Under the pieces are notes generated by a model, which made no database searches, was not told where the DNA came from, and saw only the letters and a list, made by a program, of their open reading frames with translations. Shown in pieces: positions 1 through 7,697 of a stretch of 64,000 nucleotides of DNA. The stretch is taken from the NCBI RefSeq assembly GCF_018905915.1, contig NZ_CP064782.1, positions 1 through 64,000 of the forward strand, in the 5' to 3' direction. The stretch comes from Azospira inquinata. Lineage in GTDB: Bacteria; Pseudomonadota; Gammaproteobacteria; Burkholderiales; Rhodocyclaceae. How positions within the stretch are numbered: position 1 is the first letter of the stretch; the number at the start of each line of letters is the position of its first letter. The position numbers and the translations under genes are program-made.

Positions 1-460
1 CGGCGGAGCCCAGGTTCAGGGAACCGTAGTCCGGATTCACCGGTATGGTCACCAGCCGGTTGCAGCGGGACACTTCTTCATTGGTCAGGCCGGAGGTTTC
101 TCCGCCGAAGACCAGGGCCACATCCCCCTCCCCCACGTGGGCCAGCACGTCCTGCACCCCTTGCCGGGCCGGTTCCGGGTCCGGACCCAAATCCCGGCGT
201 CGGGCAGAGAGGGCAGAGGCGAAGACGGTGCCCGTCAGGGCTTCATTCAGGGTGGCGCAGACATGGGCCTGGGCCAGCACATCCCCGGCCCCGGAGGCCC
301 GGGCCTCCGCTTCCGGATCAGGGAAATGCTTGGGATTGACCAGATAAAGCCGGGTCAGCCCCATGGTTTTCATGGCCCGGGCGGCGGCGCCGATATTGCC
401 CGGGTGGCTGGTCTGACAAAGAACAATACGGATGCGCTCAAGCGCGGCAGCCGGGGTCAT
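1..460 (-). CDS. trmJ: tRNA (cytidine/uridine-2'-O-)-methyltransferase TrmJ (partial)
   Basis: This is the N-terminal part of a SpoU/SPOUT-family RNA 2'-O-methyltransferase; the C-terminus lies beyond the window edge. The translation from the ATG at 460 begins MTPAAALERIRIVLCQTSHP. It shows the family's N-terminal motif (HPGNIGAAARAMKTMGL) and the later segment ALVFGGETSGLTNEE, which contributes to the S-adenosylmethionine-binding knot. TrmJ methylates the ribose at position 32 of some tRNAs. It is divergent from suhB with an 89-bp gap, the same trmJ/suhB neighbourhood seen in many proteobacteria. The Suf/Isc genes often found nearby are outside the window. Confidence in the family is high; assignment to TrmJ rather than another SpoU enzyme rests on motif details and the suhB neighbour. 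Confidence 0.88.
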   Translation of the reverse strand, partial: MTPAAALERIRIVLCQTSHPGNIGAAARAMKTMGLTRLYLVNPKHFPDPEAEARASGAGDVLAQAHVCATLNEALTGTVFASALSARRRDLGPDPEPARQGVQDVLAHVGEGDVALVFGGETSGLTNEEVSRCNRLVTIPVNPDYGSLNLGSA

Positions 461-549
461 AGTAAAATACCGTTTTTCCAAATAGTTTTGGGCGGTCTTC
501 CCGGAAGTTTTCCCCCGACAAGCCGCCCCGAAAGTTCTTTCAAAACACC

Positions 550-1353
550 ATGCATCCAGCCCTGAACATTGCCGTTAAGGCCGCACGCCGCGCCGGTCAG
601 ATCATCAACCGCGCTTCCAACGACCTGGACCTGATCAAGGTCGCCAGCAAAGGTCAAAGCGATTACGTTACCGAAGTGGATCAGGCGGCCGAAACCGCCA
701 TTATCGAAACCCTGCGGGAGGCATATCCCAACCACGGCATTCTAGCAGAAGAGAGCGGCCTGGCCGGGGCCAGCGATGCGGAATTCCAGTGGATTATCGA
801 CCCTCTGGACGGCACCACCAACTTCATCCACGGCTTCCCCCAGTACGCCATTTCCATCGCCCTGGCCCACAACGGCCAGATCACCCAGGCGGTGGTGTAC
901 GACCCCAACCGGAACGAGCTCTTCACCGCCTCCAAGGGCCGGGGCGCCTTCCTCAATGACCGGCGTATCCGGGTCAGCAAGCGCACCAAACTCCAGGAAT
1001 CCCTCCTGGGCACCGGCTTCCCCTACCGGGAATTCGACCATATCGACAGCTACCTGGCTATTTTCAAAGAACTCTGCCAAACCACCTCGGGCATGCGCCG
1101 CCCGGGCGCCGCTTCCCTGGATCTGGCCGCGGTGGCCTGCGGTCGCCTGGACGGTTTCTGGGAATTCGGCCTAGCCCCCTGGGACATGGCCGCCGGCACC
1201 CTGCTGATCAGCGAAGCAGGCGGTCTGGTGAGCGATCTAGCCGGGGAAGCCACCTATCTGGAAACGGGCAATCTGGTAGCGGGCAATCCCAAGGTTTTCG
1301 CCCAACTGCTGCAAGTTATCCAGAACCACAAGGGCAACGGCCCGGCGGCCTAA
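550..1353 (+). CDS. suhB: Inositol-1-monophosphatase SuhB
   Basis: A 267-residue Mg2+/Li+-type inositol monophosphatase. In the family it hydrolyses inositol-1-phosphate; SuhB in enterobacteria also acts as an Nus-associated factor in rRNA transcription. Metal-binding motifs are intact: [11 protein letters not shown] near residue 38, the core [10 protein letters not shown] near residue 84, and the C-terminal [16 protein letters not shown] near residue 213. Length is typical. It is transcribed away from trmJ and followed within 40 bp by an intrinsic terminator, so it is probably monocistronic. The ATG at 550 gives a start that aligns with the family; no better upstream start is visible. Confidence 0.95.
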   Translation: MHPALNIAVKAARRAGQIINRASNDLDLIKVASKGQSDYVTEVDQAAETAIIETLREAYPNHGILAEESGLAGASDAEFQWIIDPLDGTTNFIHGFPQYAISIALAHNGQITQAVVYDPNRNELFTASKGRGAFLNDRRIRVSKRTKLQESLLGTGFPYREFDHIDSYLAIFKELCQTTSGMRRPGAASLDLAAVACGRLDGFWEFGLAPWDMAAGTLLISEAGGLVSDLAGEATYLETGNLVAGNPKVFAQLLQVIQNHKGNGPAA

Positions 1354-1387
1354 TTAGGCTGGCTGGCCCAGCCCTTCGGAGCAAAGC

Positions 1388-1416
1388 AAAAAAGCGCCCC
1401 TCGAGGCGCTTTTTTA
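1388..1416. terminator. Bidirectional intrinsic terminator after suhB
   Basis: An A-run and GCGCC stem, a short CCTCGA loop region, then GGCGC and a T-run. The symmetric A/T flanks let it work on both strands: it ends suhB (+) and could stop leftward read-through. The stretch from here to 1595 holds nothing I can assign. Confidence 0.8.
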
Positions 1417-1595
1417 TTGAGCATTTCCCGGGCAAGGCCTGGATAACCTGGAGACGGTCATTGGTGCTTTCAATGTAAGAGCCCGTCAACGGGGAAGGCC
1501 CAAAAAACCTCGAAGGAGAACCCCACACCTAACAAGCTCCCGTCAGCAGCCCAAGAGGCGTCCTTAACCTCCTCTGTCCAGAAAGCGATAGGCAC

Positions 1596-1625
1596 AAAAA
1601 AAGCGCCCCGAAAGACGCTTTTTTA
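1596..1625. terminator. Second bidirectional terminator, for the chemoreceptor gene
   Basis: An A-run, GCG stem with CCCCGAAAGA loop region, then CGC and a T-run. It lies about 110 bp beyond the stop codon of the leftward chemoreceptor gene. Its left half (A-run plus GCGCCCC) is nearly identical to the terminator at 1388, as if one had been copied from the other. Confidence 0.7.
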
Positions 1626-1736
1626 GGTTGAGTGGGCCAAGGGGCGTGCGGGCTAAGGCTTTCTAGCCGGGAAGAAGCCCCCCCGGCCTTTGCCTCAGCG
1701 TTCCTTCCCTTCACCGTCTTCCTGCCGCTCCGCACC

Positions 1737-3365
1737 TCACACCCGGAAATGGCCCACCATGGTCTTCAGATCGCTGGCGATGGCTTCTAGCTGGTGGGCG
1801 TTGTTCGCCGTCTGGCGAATGATGGTGGTGGTTTCTTCCACCATGTTGGCGATCTGCTCCACCCGCTGGGCGATGGAGGTGCTGGCGGCGCTTTGTTCCT
1901 GGGTGGAGTCGGCCACTTCGCCGACCCGTTGCAGGGTGCGCTTGGCTCCTTCTTCGATGGCTTTGAGGGAGGCGGAGGCGGATTCGGCCAGTTGTACCCC
2001 CTGTTCCACTTCGGGCAGGGCCATGTCCATGGCGGTGACGGCGGATTCGGTGTCCGCCTGGATGCCCTGGATCATGTCTTCGATTTCCGCCGTAGCCTTG
2101 GCGGTCCGTTCCGCCAGTTTGCGCACTTCGTCCGCCACCACGGCAAAGCCCCGGCCCTGCTCTCCGGCCCGGGCGGCCTCAATGGCGGCGTTCAGGGCCA
2201 GGAGGTTGGTCTGCCCGGCGATGTCCTTAATCACGTTGGCGATGGAGGAGACCTGGTTGGCCCGCTCTTCCAGGGCCCGGATCTGGGTGGAGGCCTGGGT
2301 CACGGTGGTGGCGATCTGGCCGATGGCGGCCGCTGCCTGGCCTACCCGGGCCGTGCCCTGGCTGGCTTCCTGGGCCGCGTCCCGGGAATCCTGGGAGCTG
2401 TCCCGGGCGCTGTCGGAAATATGGTTGGAGCTGACCGTCAGTTCCTGAATGGCCGCGGCCATGGCGGAGGTGGCGTCGGACTGTTGCACCGCGGCTTGGG
2501 CCACCTGGTCGGAGGCCTGGGAGATTTGGGAGGCGTTGCCCACCAGTTGGTTGGCGTGTCCGTTGATTTCTCCCACCATGCTGCGCAGGGCGGCGGTCAT
2601 GGTGCCCAGGGCGTGGAGCAGGCTCCCTGCTTCCGCCCGCCCCACATCCGCCGTCAAATCCCCTTCCGCAATGCGCTGCATAATGGCCGTGGCATGGACT
2701 GGCTCGCCCCCCAACTGGCGCAGCACGCTCCCCCCAATACGCCAACCTAGGAGGCTTAACAAAGCCAGCAGCACGAAGGAAATGCCTCCCAGCACCCAGG
2801 CCGCCTGATAAAACTGTTGATCAATATCGTCGATATAGACCCCGGCCCCGACCATCATGTTCCAAGGTTTAAAAGGCGCGGCGTAGCCCAGCTTAGGTTC
2901 CGGCTTGGTCTGCCCAGCCCGAGGGAAGAGGTATTCCACAAAGTCGCCGCCCCGCTCCGCCGCAGCCAAAAGCTCCTGGATAAACAGGCGGCCCTGACTG
3001 TCCTTTAAATCCAGCTTGTTCTTACCTTCAAATTCCGGCTTGGTGGGGAGGAGGAAATTAACCCCATCCCCGTAATAAATGAAGAAGTAATCCTTATCCC
3101 CAAAGCGAATCCCTCGCAACGCGGCTTTTGCTGCCTGTTTTGCCCCCTCTTCCGTCAGTTGCCCCCCTTGGACTTGCTGCTGGTAGTGGGCCAATGTACC
3201 CACCGCAACTTCAACCAGATTCCGCACCTTTTCCTTACGATCCACGATCATGGTGGAGCGGATTTCAAAGAGGGCGGTGACACACAGGCAAATCAAGCCC
3301 AATAAGGTGGTTCCCACCAGTAACTGCATCCGGGTGGAAACCCGTAAACGTTGCAACATCGCCAT
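1737..3365 (-). CDS. Methyl-accepting chemotaxis protein with single Cache sensor domain
   Basis: A membrane chemoreceptor that relays a periplasmic signal to CheA/CheW. About 540 residues: a first membrane helix (about 12-35), a periplasmic single-Cache-type (sCache_2-like) domain to about 185, a second membrane helix (about 193-213), HAMP, then a long coiled-coil signalling domain. The conserved hairpin tip ([20 protein letters not shown]) and the methylation-helix pattern are intact. The ligand cannot be read from sequence. Two in-frame ATGs occur at 3371 and 3365. I prefer 3365 because GGGAG then has normal spacing; it is one base from the first ATG. No C-terminal CheR-tethering pentapeptide is evident, since the protein ends MVGHFRV. 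No che or fli genes are in the window, so it is an orphan receptor here. Confidence 0.93.
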   Translation of the reverse strand: MAMLQRLRVSTRMQLLVGTTLLGLICLCVTALFEIRSTMIVDRKEKVRNLVEVAVGTLAHYQQQVQGGQLTEEGAKQAAKAALRGIRFGDKDYFFIYYGDGVNFLLPTKPEFEGKNKLDLKDSQGRLFIQELLAAAERGGDFVEYLFPRAGQTKPEPKLGYAAPFKPWNMMVGAGVYIDDIDQQFYQAAWVLGGISFVLLALLSLLGWRIGGSVLRQLGGEPVHATAIMQRIAEGDLTADVGRAEAGSLLHALGTMTAALRSMVGEINGHANQLVGNASQISQASDQVAQAAVQQSDATSAMAAAIQELTVSSNHISDSARDSSQDSRDAAQEASQGTARVGQAAAAIGQIATTVTQASTQIRALEERANQVSSIANVIKDIAGQTNLLALNAAIEAARAGEQGRGFAVVADEVRKLAERTAKATAEIEDMIQGIQADTESAVTAMDMALPEVEQGVQLAESASASLKAIEEGAKRTLQRVGEVADSTQEQSAASTSIAQRVEQIANMVEETTTIIRQTANNAHQLEAIASDLKTMVGHFRV

Positions 3366-3489
3366 GACCATTCTCCCAACATTCCCGGCGCCGAACCCGG
3401 CCCCATTGGCGAATTCTATGACAAACAGGTTTACTGTGGCGCAACCGGTAATATTTTAGAAAAATATCCGACAATAGTTTTTTTGCAAA

Positions 3490-3787
3490 AATCCCTTCAT
3501 TTTTATATTTCATCCCAACTTGAAGGGAACACCGCTCGGGCCTTGTAAAGGAGGAACGGCCCCTAGGGCCCAGCGAGTTGAGGCCCTTGATAGGATCAAG
3601 GGGGTCATCCAAAGGCGCCTCCACCGGTAGTTTGGGCCAAGCCAGCCACCTCCTTCCCCGCAGGAATGTATGAAGGGCAGAACACATATCTAACGCTTCA
3701 AGCTACTGGGAAGGCGCTGCTAGCAGGGCGACCAGCGGTTAAACCGTGGGGTAACGGGCATGTTCGGCACCAGCGCCCGTTTTTCCA
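3490..3787 (+). ncRNA. Candidate orphan structured transcript (unidentified)
   Basis: This roughly 500-bp gap between two leftward genes contains a rightward intrinsic terminator (3754-3784) with no rightward gene to serve. Upstream of it are several stems: CCCTTGAT/ATCAAGGG with a 3-nt loop at 3584-3602, AAGGAGG near 3548 facing CCTCCTT near 3650, and CGGTT/AACCG near 3736. A weak promoter (TTGCAA at about 3490, AT-rich -10 about 16 bases on) lies in the AT-rich stretch. Together these suggest a small RNA of about 250 nt on the plus strand. I do not recognise it as 6S, tmRNA, SRP RNA, RNase P RNA or a known riboswitch. No coding feature in the gap is convincing. Confidence 0.3.
3754..3784 (+). 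terminator. Rightward intrinsic terminator without an upstream gene
   Basis: ACGGGC and GCCCGT arms around a 15-nt loop, followed by TTTTT. The U-tract is on the plus strand only. No rightward CDS precedes it, which is the main evidence for the candidate RNA gene to its left. Confidence 0.6.
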
Positions 3788-3874
3788 TGTCTTTCTCAAG
3801 CCAATACGCCTCAGCCCTCGGGGAAAGTGCCAGATATTGTGTTTCTATCGGGCCAATCACCCAACGCTCCCCAT

Positions 3875-3916
3875 AAAAAAAGGCCGGAGGGAAGCGCCCC
3901 CGCTTCCGTTCCGGCC
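3875..3916 (-). terminator. Terminator of the glycine-zipper operon
   Basis: On the minus strand: GGCCGGA stem, internal GGAAGCG/CGCTTCC stem, TCCGGCC, then seven T. It lies 26 bp after the stop of the last of three leftward glycine-zipper genes and before the chemoreceptor promoter region, defining that operon's end. Confidence 0.85.
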
Positions 3917-3941
3917 AAAGGGAGAGATGGTCTTACAAACG

Positions 3942-4214
3942 CTAGCGGCGGCGATGCTCCATGTTTTTGCCGATTTCATTGCCGATCACGCCGCCCACGG
4001 CAGCGCCCACCACCGTACCGCCGGTGCTACCGAAGGTCAGGGAGGAACCCACCAGGCCGCCCACCACGGCGCCGGTGGCAGTGCCAATCTGCTGGCGGCT
4101 GGGATTAGTACCGCAGCCCGCCAGGGAAGCCACCCCCAGCACCAGGGCCAGGGTCAGCCCGGAGGCCCCCAGGCGTGGGGCCATCCGGTGCAAACTTGGG
4201 GTCAGGGTATGCAT
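3942..4214 (-). CDS. Small glycine-zipper lipoprotein (OsmB-like)
   Basis: A 90-residue predicted outer-membrane lipoprotein: hydrophobic signal peptide with lipobox LAGC near residue 34, then a glycine-zipper segment (repeated GxxxG/A: GAVVGGLVGS...GAAVGGVIGNEIG) and a basic end. Such proteins, for example OsmB, sit in the envelope and are often stress-induced. The precise role is unknown. The start is the ATG at 4214, preceded by TTTGGAGA at good spacing; the longer in-frame TTG at 4226 overlaps that ribosome-binding site. It is third in an operon of three glycine-zipper genes (51 bp after the previous gene) that ends at the terminator at 3875. Confidence 0.8.
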   Translation of the reverse strand: MHTLTPSLHRMAPRLGASGLTLALVLGVASLAGCGTNPSRQQIGTATGAVVGGLVGSSLTFGSTGGTVVGAAVGGVIGNEIGKNMEHRRR

Positions 4215-4277
4215 AGTTATCTCCAAATCATGACTGCTTAAAAGAAGGGGCCCGCCCCATCTAGGGCGGCAGCCCGG

Positions 4278-4976
4278 TTAGGGAATGGCAGCCACGCTGC
4301 CATTGGTCACCTTGACCCGGTCCCCGGATTGCACCGCCGGCACATAGTTCTGGGCGATGGTGCGATAGGAACCGTCATCCATGCGCACGGTGATACGATA
4401 GCTGGTCTCCTTGTGCATGTTTTTCTCAATACTGTTACCGGCAAAGGCGCCACCGGCTGCCCCCAACAGGGTCATGGCCGCATTGCCATTGCCCCGGCCG
4501 AACTGGTTACCCACCACGGCCCCCGCCACCCCGCCAGCCACGGCTCCCAGACCGGAGGCCTTGCCTTCCCGCTGCACCTCCCGCACCGCCTGCACCACGC
4601 CGCAGCGGGCGCAAGTGGCAGGGGGGGAACTATGGGCCGGCGCCGCCGGGCGGGCTTCTTCCCGGGGTGCAGCAGTACCCCGGGAAGAAGCGGCCACCGC
4701 CGCCCGGATATCGGAACGGTCCGCCGAGGCAGAAGGCACGGGGGCATCCTCTTCCGAGCCAGGAGCCGCCTCCCTATCCGGCAGGGCCCGGCTCAGGGCG
4801 GGGGAATCCCCGGCTTTTTCCGAATGGGCGGTAGGCACCAGGCCCGTAATGGCGCCAATACCCAGCAGGCTGAATACGGTGAGGGAGACGGCGGCGGCCA
4901 CCACCACCGGGTGAGGACGTTGGGGCTTGGGGCCGTCGTGCCGTTCCGGCGCAGGTACGTTCAGAGTGCTATCCAT
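4278..4976 (-). CDS. Membrane-anchored glycine-zipper 2TM protein (SlyB-like C-terminus)
   Basis: A 232-residue protein with a cytoplasmic basic start, one membrane helix at about 25-48, an Ala/Pro/Ser-rich linker, a CARCG motif near residue 118, then a glycine-zipper 2TM region (LGAVAGGVAGAVVGNQFG) and a C-terminal beta-rich part of the kind seen in SlyB/Pcp proteins (YRITVRMDDGSYRTI). Instead of a lipobox it has an inner-membrane anchor. SlyB-like proteins are linked to outer-membrane stability and stress; the role here is inferred. A strong AAGGAG precedes the ATG at 4976. It is the middle gene of the three-gene operon, 54 bp after the first gene. Confidence 0.8.
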   Translation of the reverse strand: MDSTLNVPAPERHDGPKPQRPHPVVVAAAVSLTVFSLLGIGAITGLVPTAHSEKAGDSPALSRALPDREAAPGSEEDAPVPSASADRSDIRAAVAASSRGTAAPREEARPAAPAHSSPPATCARCGVVQAVREVQREGKASGLGAVAGGVAGAVVGNQFGRGNGNAAMTLLGAAGGAFAGNSIEKNMHKETSYRITVRMDDGSYRTIAQNYVPAVQSGDRVKVTNGSVAAIP

Positions 4977-5030
4977 GGGGAAACTCCTTAAAGGGGAAGG
5001 GGGGACAGAAGGGACAAGGGGGCCGGGAAC

Positions 5031-5417
5031 TCAGTCCCAATGGTCGTGATGGTGATGCCCCCAGCCCCGCCCGGGAGGGCCCCAGTAGCCGGGACCAGGA
5101 CGGGGCGGTGCCCAATACACGGGGGCCGGTTCCACATAGCGGGGAGGCGCCGTGTAATAGGGGCGCTCCACCACGTAACGGGGCCGGTCATAGCGCACCT
5201 GGGCAACGGGCCGGCTGGCCATGGAGACCCCGGCCGCCGCGCCCAGGGCGCCACCGATAATGGCCGCGTCCCGGCCGCCCATGGCGGAACCGATGGCGGC
5301 GCCCGCCGCGCCGCCCACACCGCCAGCCAGAATGGCATCGCCGTCCAGGCCCCGGGCCTGGGCCAGGTCGGAACCGCCCACCAGGGCGGCCAGCAAAAGA
5401 AGATGGATCAGTTTCAT
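5031..5417 (-). CDS. Secreted glycine-zipper protein with His/Pro-rich tail
   Basis: A 128-residue exported protein: signal peptide with probable cleavage after AQA (near residue 21), a glycine-zipper block at about 27-66 (AGGVGGAAGAAIGSAMGG and a second copy), then a low-complexity Pro/Tyr/Arg region and a His-rich end (HHHHDH), which could bind metal. It is the first gene of the three-gene operon, with GGAGGA before the ATG. It is transcribed from the sigma-54-type promoter at 5471-5485, so probably under GlrR control. The exact function is unknown; an envelope structural or stress role is inferred from its class and operon partners. Confidence 0.78.
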   Translation of the reverse strand: MKLIHLLLLAALVGGSDLAQARGLDGDAILAGGVGGAAGAAIGSAMGGRDAAIIGGALGAAAGVSMASRPVAQVRYDRPRYVVERPYYTAPPRYVEPAPVYWAPPRPGPGYWGPPGRGWGHHHHDHWD

Positions 5418-5470
5418 GGTGGATTCCTCCGGTTGCTGCGCATCGGCAGATGCGCTTTGTCTCCTTTATC

Positions 5471-5485
5471 GCAAGCCCCATGCCA
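5471..5485 (-). promoter_or_regulatory. Sigma-54 (-24/-12) promoter of the glycine-zipper operon
   Basis: Minus-strand sequence TGGCATGGGGCTTGC matches the RpoN consensus TGGCACG-N4-TTGC at 10 of 11 fixed positions, including the GG at -24 and GC at -12 with exact spacing. The expected start site is near 5459, about 42 bases upstream of the ATG at 5417. Activator sites lie about 100 and 166 bp upstream, a normal distance for an NtrC-family activator. Confidence 0.85.
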
Positions 5486-5550
5486 GGACAAAAATATCCA
5501 TAGGAATCAGGTTGTTGTAAAAATATCCTCGGGTAAGGGCTGAACTATTC

Positions 5551-5568
5551 TGTCGGGCTGGCCCGACA
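5551..5568. promoter_or_regulatory. GlrR-type activator site 1 (perfect TGTC-N10-GACA)
   Basis: TGTCGGGCTGGCCCGACA is an 18-bp palindrome (8-bp arms, 2-bp centre). It fits the TGTC-N10-GACA motif established for enterobacterial GlrR upstream of sigma-54 promoters. It is centred about 100 bp upstream of the inferred start site of the glycine-zipper operon, immediately beyond the end of the glrK-glrR operon. Confidence 0.75.
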
Positions 5569-5616
5569 GCTTTTCTGGCACCGGACAGAAGCCATTGAAA
5601 ATACTTAGGAATTGGC

Positions 5617-5634
5617 CGTCGGGCAGCCCCGACA
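5617..5634. promoter_or_regulatory. GlrR-type activator site 2 (one mismatch)
   Basis: CGTC-N10-GACA, one base from the TGTC-N10-GACA motif, with inner arms GGGC and GCCCC. It is centred 66 bp from site 1. It leads directly into the tandem GACA repeats at 5631-5680. Confidence 0.55.
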
Positions 5635-5680
5635 GGGGATGAGCGGGCCCGACAGGGGATGAGCGGGCCCGACAGGGGGT
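5631..5680. repeat. 20-bp tandem repeat carrying GACAGGGG half-sites
   Basis: Two exact copies of a 20-bp unit (GACAGGGGATGAGCGGGCCC) at 5631 and 5651, and a partial third at 5671. Each brings one GACA half-site of the activator motif, spaced 20 bp apart, close to two helical turns. The left halves (TGTC) are missing in the second and third copies. The remainder up to glrR holds only the terminator at 5726. Confidence 0.8.
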
Positions 5681-5725
5681 CAGGCAGGGATAGGGGGATG
5701 CCCGAGCGTCAGGAGAAGGGGCCAG

Positions 5726-5747
5726 AAAAAAGGCCAGGGGTCGGCCT
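5726..5747 (-). terminator. Terminator of the glrK-glrR operon
   Basis: Minus strand: AGGCC, 7-nt loop, GGCCT, then a T-run; it lies 100 bp beyond the glrR stop. The stem is short but the U-tract is good. It separates glrR from the activator sites. Confidence 0.55.
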
Positions 5748-5847
5748 TACGCCAACCTCGGATCGGAGAGAAAAAAGGAAGAGAAACCGGCCCAGGGAAG
5801 ACCGGGAGGCCAAGGGGAAACGCCCCTGGGAGCCTTGGGAAAGCCCC

Positions 5848-7188
5848 TCAGGCGTCCCCGGCCTTGAAGAGCTTGGCATCCAGCTGATGCCGCTCCAGAA
5901 GCTTGTAGAACTCGGTACGGTTGCGCTGGGCCAGACGGGCGGCCTGGGAAACGCTGCCCCCGGTGAGGCGCAGCAGGCGCACCAGATAATCCCGCTCGAA
6001 ATCCCGCTTGGCGTCATCCAGGGGCACCAGTCCGGTGGCGGAGCGGTCCAGGGCCCCCTGGACCAGCACCGCCGGAATCAGCCCGCCCCCGGCGGGGGAA
6101 AGGACCACCGCCTGCTCCACCACGTTCTGTAACTGGCGCACGTTGCCCGGCCAAGGGGCGGCCATGAGCAGCTCCAGGGCTTCCGGGGCAAAGGCGGTGA
6201 CGGATTTGCCGTAGCGCTGGGCGGTGCGGCGCAGGAAATGGTTGGCCAGGGCCGGAATATCCTCCCGGCGCTCCGCCAGATCGGGCAGACGCAGGGTCAC
6301 CACATTGAGGCGGTAATAGAGGTCTTCCCGGAAAGCGCCCCGGGCCAGCTGATCCTCCAAATGGCGGTGGGTAGCGGAAATCACTCGCACATCCACGGGC
6401 AGGGGTTGGGACGCCCCCACCGGACGCACCTGGCGCTCCTGTAAAACCCGTAGCAGCTTGGCCTGGAGGGGCAAGGGCATGTCGCCGATTTCATCCAGGA
6501 AAATGGTGCCCCCCTCCCCTTCCTGGAACAGCCCGGTATGGTTGTAGGTAGCCCCGGTAAACGCCCCCTTTTTATGGCCGAACAGTTCCGATTCCAGGAG
6601 GTTTTCCGGGATCGCCGCGCAGTTGATGGCCACAAAGGGCATCTGGGCCCGGGGACTGGCCCGGTGGATGGCCTGGGCCAGGAGTTCCTTGCCGCTGCCC
6701 GAGGCTCCGGCAATGAAAACGCTGGCGTCAGACGCAGCCACCAGCCGGGCCCGTTCCAACACCTCGGCCAGGGCCGGGCTGGTGCCCACAATGTCCTGGC
6801 GCCAGGCTTCCACCTCCCCGGCCGGAGCGGCCAGGGCCAGGGCCTGATCCACCTTGGCCAGCAGTTCCTTGCCGTCGAAGGGCTTGGTGAGAAAGCCGAA
6901 GACCCCCCGCTGGGTGGCGGCCACCGCATCCGGAATGGTGCCATGGGCGGTGAGCACGATCACCGGCAGGGTGGGCGCCCGGCGCTGGATGGCGTCAAAC
7001 AGGGCGAGGCCGTCCATGCCCCCCATTTTCAGGTCCGTAATGACCAGATCGGGCCGTTCCGCGTCGAAAAGGGCCAGGGCACCCTCCCCCCCATCCGCAC
7101 TGCGCACCCGGTGTCCGGCGGTGGACAGGCGCAGAGCCAGCAAACGCAGGATGTCCGGATCGTCATCTACCAGCAAAAGGTTGGCCAT
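5848..7188 (-). CDS. glrR: Sigma-54-dependent response regulator GlrR (QseF)
   Basis: An NtrC-family activator of 446 residues: receiver domain with phospho-acceptor D52 and conserved K in LTKPF; AAA+ domain with intact Walker A (GASGSGKELLA), the GAFTGA sigma-54 contact loop and Walker B (GGTIFLDEIGDM); and a Fis-type helix-turn-helix at the end. The C-terminal stretch (RNRTEFYKLLERHQLDA) closely matches what I know of E. coli GlrR, which is stronger evidence than the domain order alone. Phosphorylated by GlrK, it should bind TGTC-N10-GACA and open sigma-54 promoters; such sites lie just beyond its own 3' end. It is last gene of the glrK operon, 2 bp after the lipoprotein gene. Confidence 0.92.
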   Translation of the reverse strand: MANLLLVDDDPDILRLLALRLSTAGHRVRSADGGEGALALFDAERPDLVITDLKMGGMDGLALFDAIQRRAPTLPVIVLTAHGTIPDAVAATQRGVFGFLTKPFDGKELLAKVDQALALAAPAGEVEAWRQDIVGTSPALAEVLERARLVAASDASVFIAGASGSGKELLAQAIHRASPRAQMPFVAINCAAIPENLLESELFGHKKGAFTGATYNHTGLFQEGEGGTIFLDEIGDMPLPLQAKLLRVLQERQVRPVGASQPLPVDVRVISATHRHLEDQLARGAFREDLYYRLNVVTLRLPDLAERREDIPALANHFLRRTAQRYGKSVTAFAPEALELLMAAPWPGNVRQLQNVVEQAVVLSPAGGGLIPAVLVQGALDRSATGLVPLDDAKRDFERDYLVRLLRLTGGSVSQAARLAQRNRTEFYKLLERHQLDAKLFKAGDA

Positions 7189-7190
7189 GG

Positions 7191-7697
7191 CTATTTCCCC
7201 GCCTTGCCCCGGTCAATGAGCTGGCGCTCAATGGCCTTTAACTGGGCCAGTTGTTCCTTGAGCTGGGTACTGCGGCGTTTTTCCCGCACCCGGTCCGTCA
7301 CCTGGGCCAGGAGCAGCCCGGCGAACTGACGCACCGGGCCGTTGCCCGTGGCGGTGAGAGGTTCCAGGATGGCCGCCGCCCGGCCCTCATCCTCCAGGGT
7401 CAGGGTGGGCAGGGCCAGGAGGGTGCCGTAGCGCAGCCGGTTGGTAGCGGAATGTTCCCGGCCAAAGGCCTGCTGGGCTTCGTTCAGTTCCCGGCGCTGG
7501 GTGTCCGGGGAGGCAGCGGCGGTCTTCTGGGCGTAGGCAATGGTGTCCAGCACCAGGCGCCCCTCATCCACCGCCGGGGTGGTCGCCCCATTGCCCATGT
7601 GGGGCAGATGGCTACAGGCGGCCAGACCGGCCAGGAGAATCAGAAGACCGGCGCGGCGGCCCAGGGGAATCAGGGAAGGCAGGGATAACACAGTCAT
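7191..7697 (-). CDS. QseG-like lipoprotein of the glrK-glrR operon
   Basis: A 168-residue lipoprotein: N-terminal signal peptide with lipobox LAAC near residue 28, a helical middle, and a charged helical C-terminus likely to form a coiled coil (EKRRSTQLKEQLAQLKAIE). It occupies the position of QseG (YfhG) between glrK and glrR in enterobacteria, where the outer-membrane lipoprotein interacts with the GlrK kinase. Sequence similarity to QseG is at best weak, so the call rests mainly on position, size and lipobox. Its ATG overlaps the glrK stop by 4 bases, and glrR follows after 2 bp, so the three are translationally linked. Confidence 0.7.
   Translation of the reverse strand: MTVLSLPSLIPLGRRAGLLILLAGLAACSHLPHMGNGATTPAVDEGRLVLDTIAYAQKTAAASPDTQRRELNEAQQAFGREHSATNRLRYGTLLALPTLTLEDEGRAAAILEPLTATGNGPVRQFAGLLLAQVTDRVREKRRSTQLKEQLAQLKAIERQLIDRGKAGK

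Noticed and set aside
1417..1735. Short minus-strand frame between the twin terminators as a small gene
   Set aside because: It overlaps a terminator, has no ribosome-binding site, and its Ser/Arg-rich composition is typical of shadow frames.
3421..3500. Possible FliA (sigma-28) promoter for the chemoreceptor
   Set aside because: The minus strand has a GTCGGATA-like box but no TAAA at the right distance; the match is too weak.
3540..3760. Cyclic-di-GMP or cobalamin riboswitch in the gap before the glycine-zipper operon
   Set aside because: The conserved core sequences of these classes were not found on either strand, and no gene follows on the plus strand.
5031..5417. His-rich tail as evidence of a metal-transport protein
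   Set aside because: The tail is low-complexity and Pro/Tyr-rich, with no transporter or chaperone domain; it may bind metals but this does not define a function.
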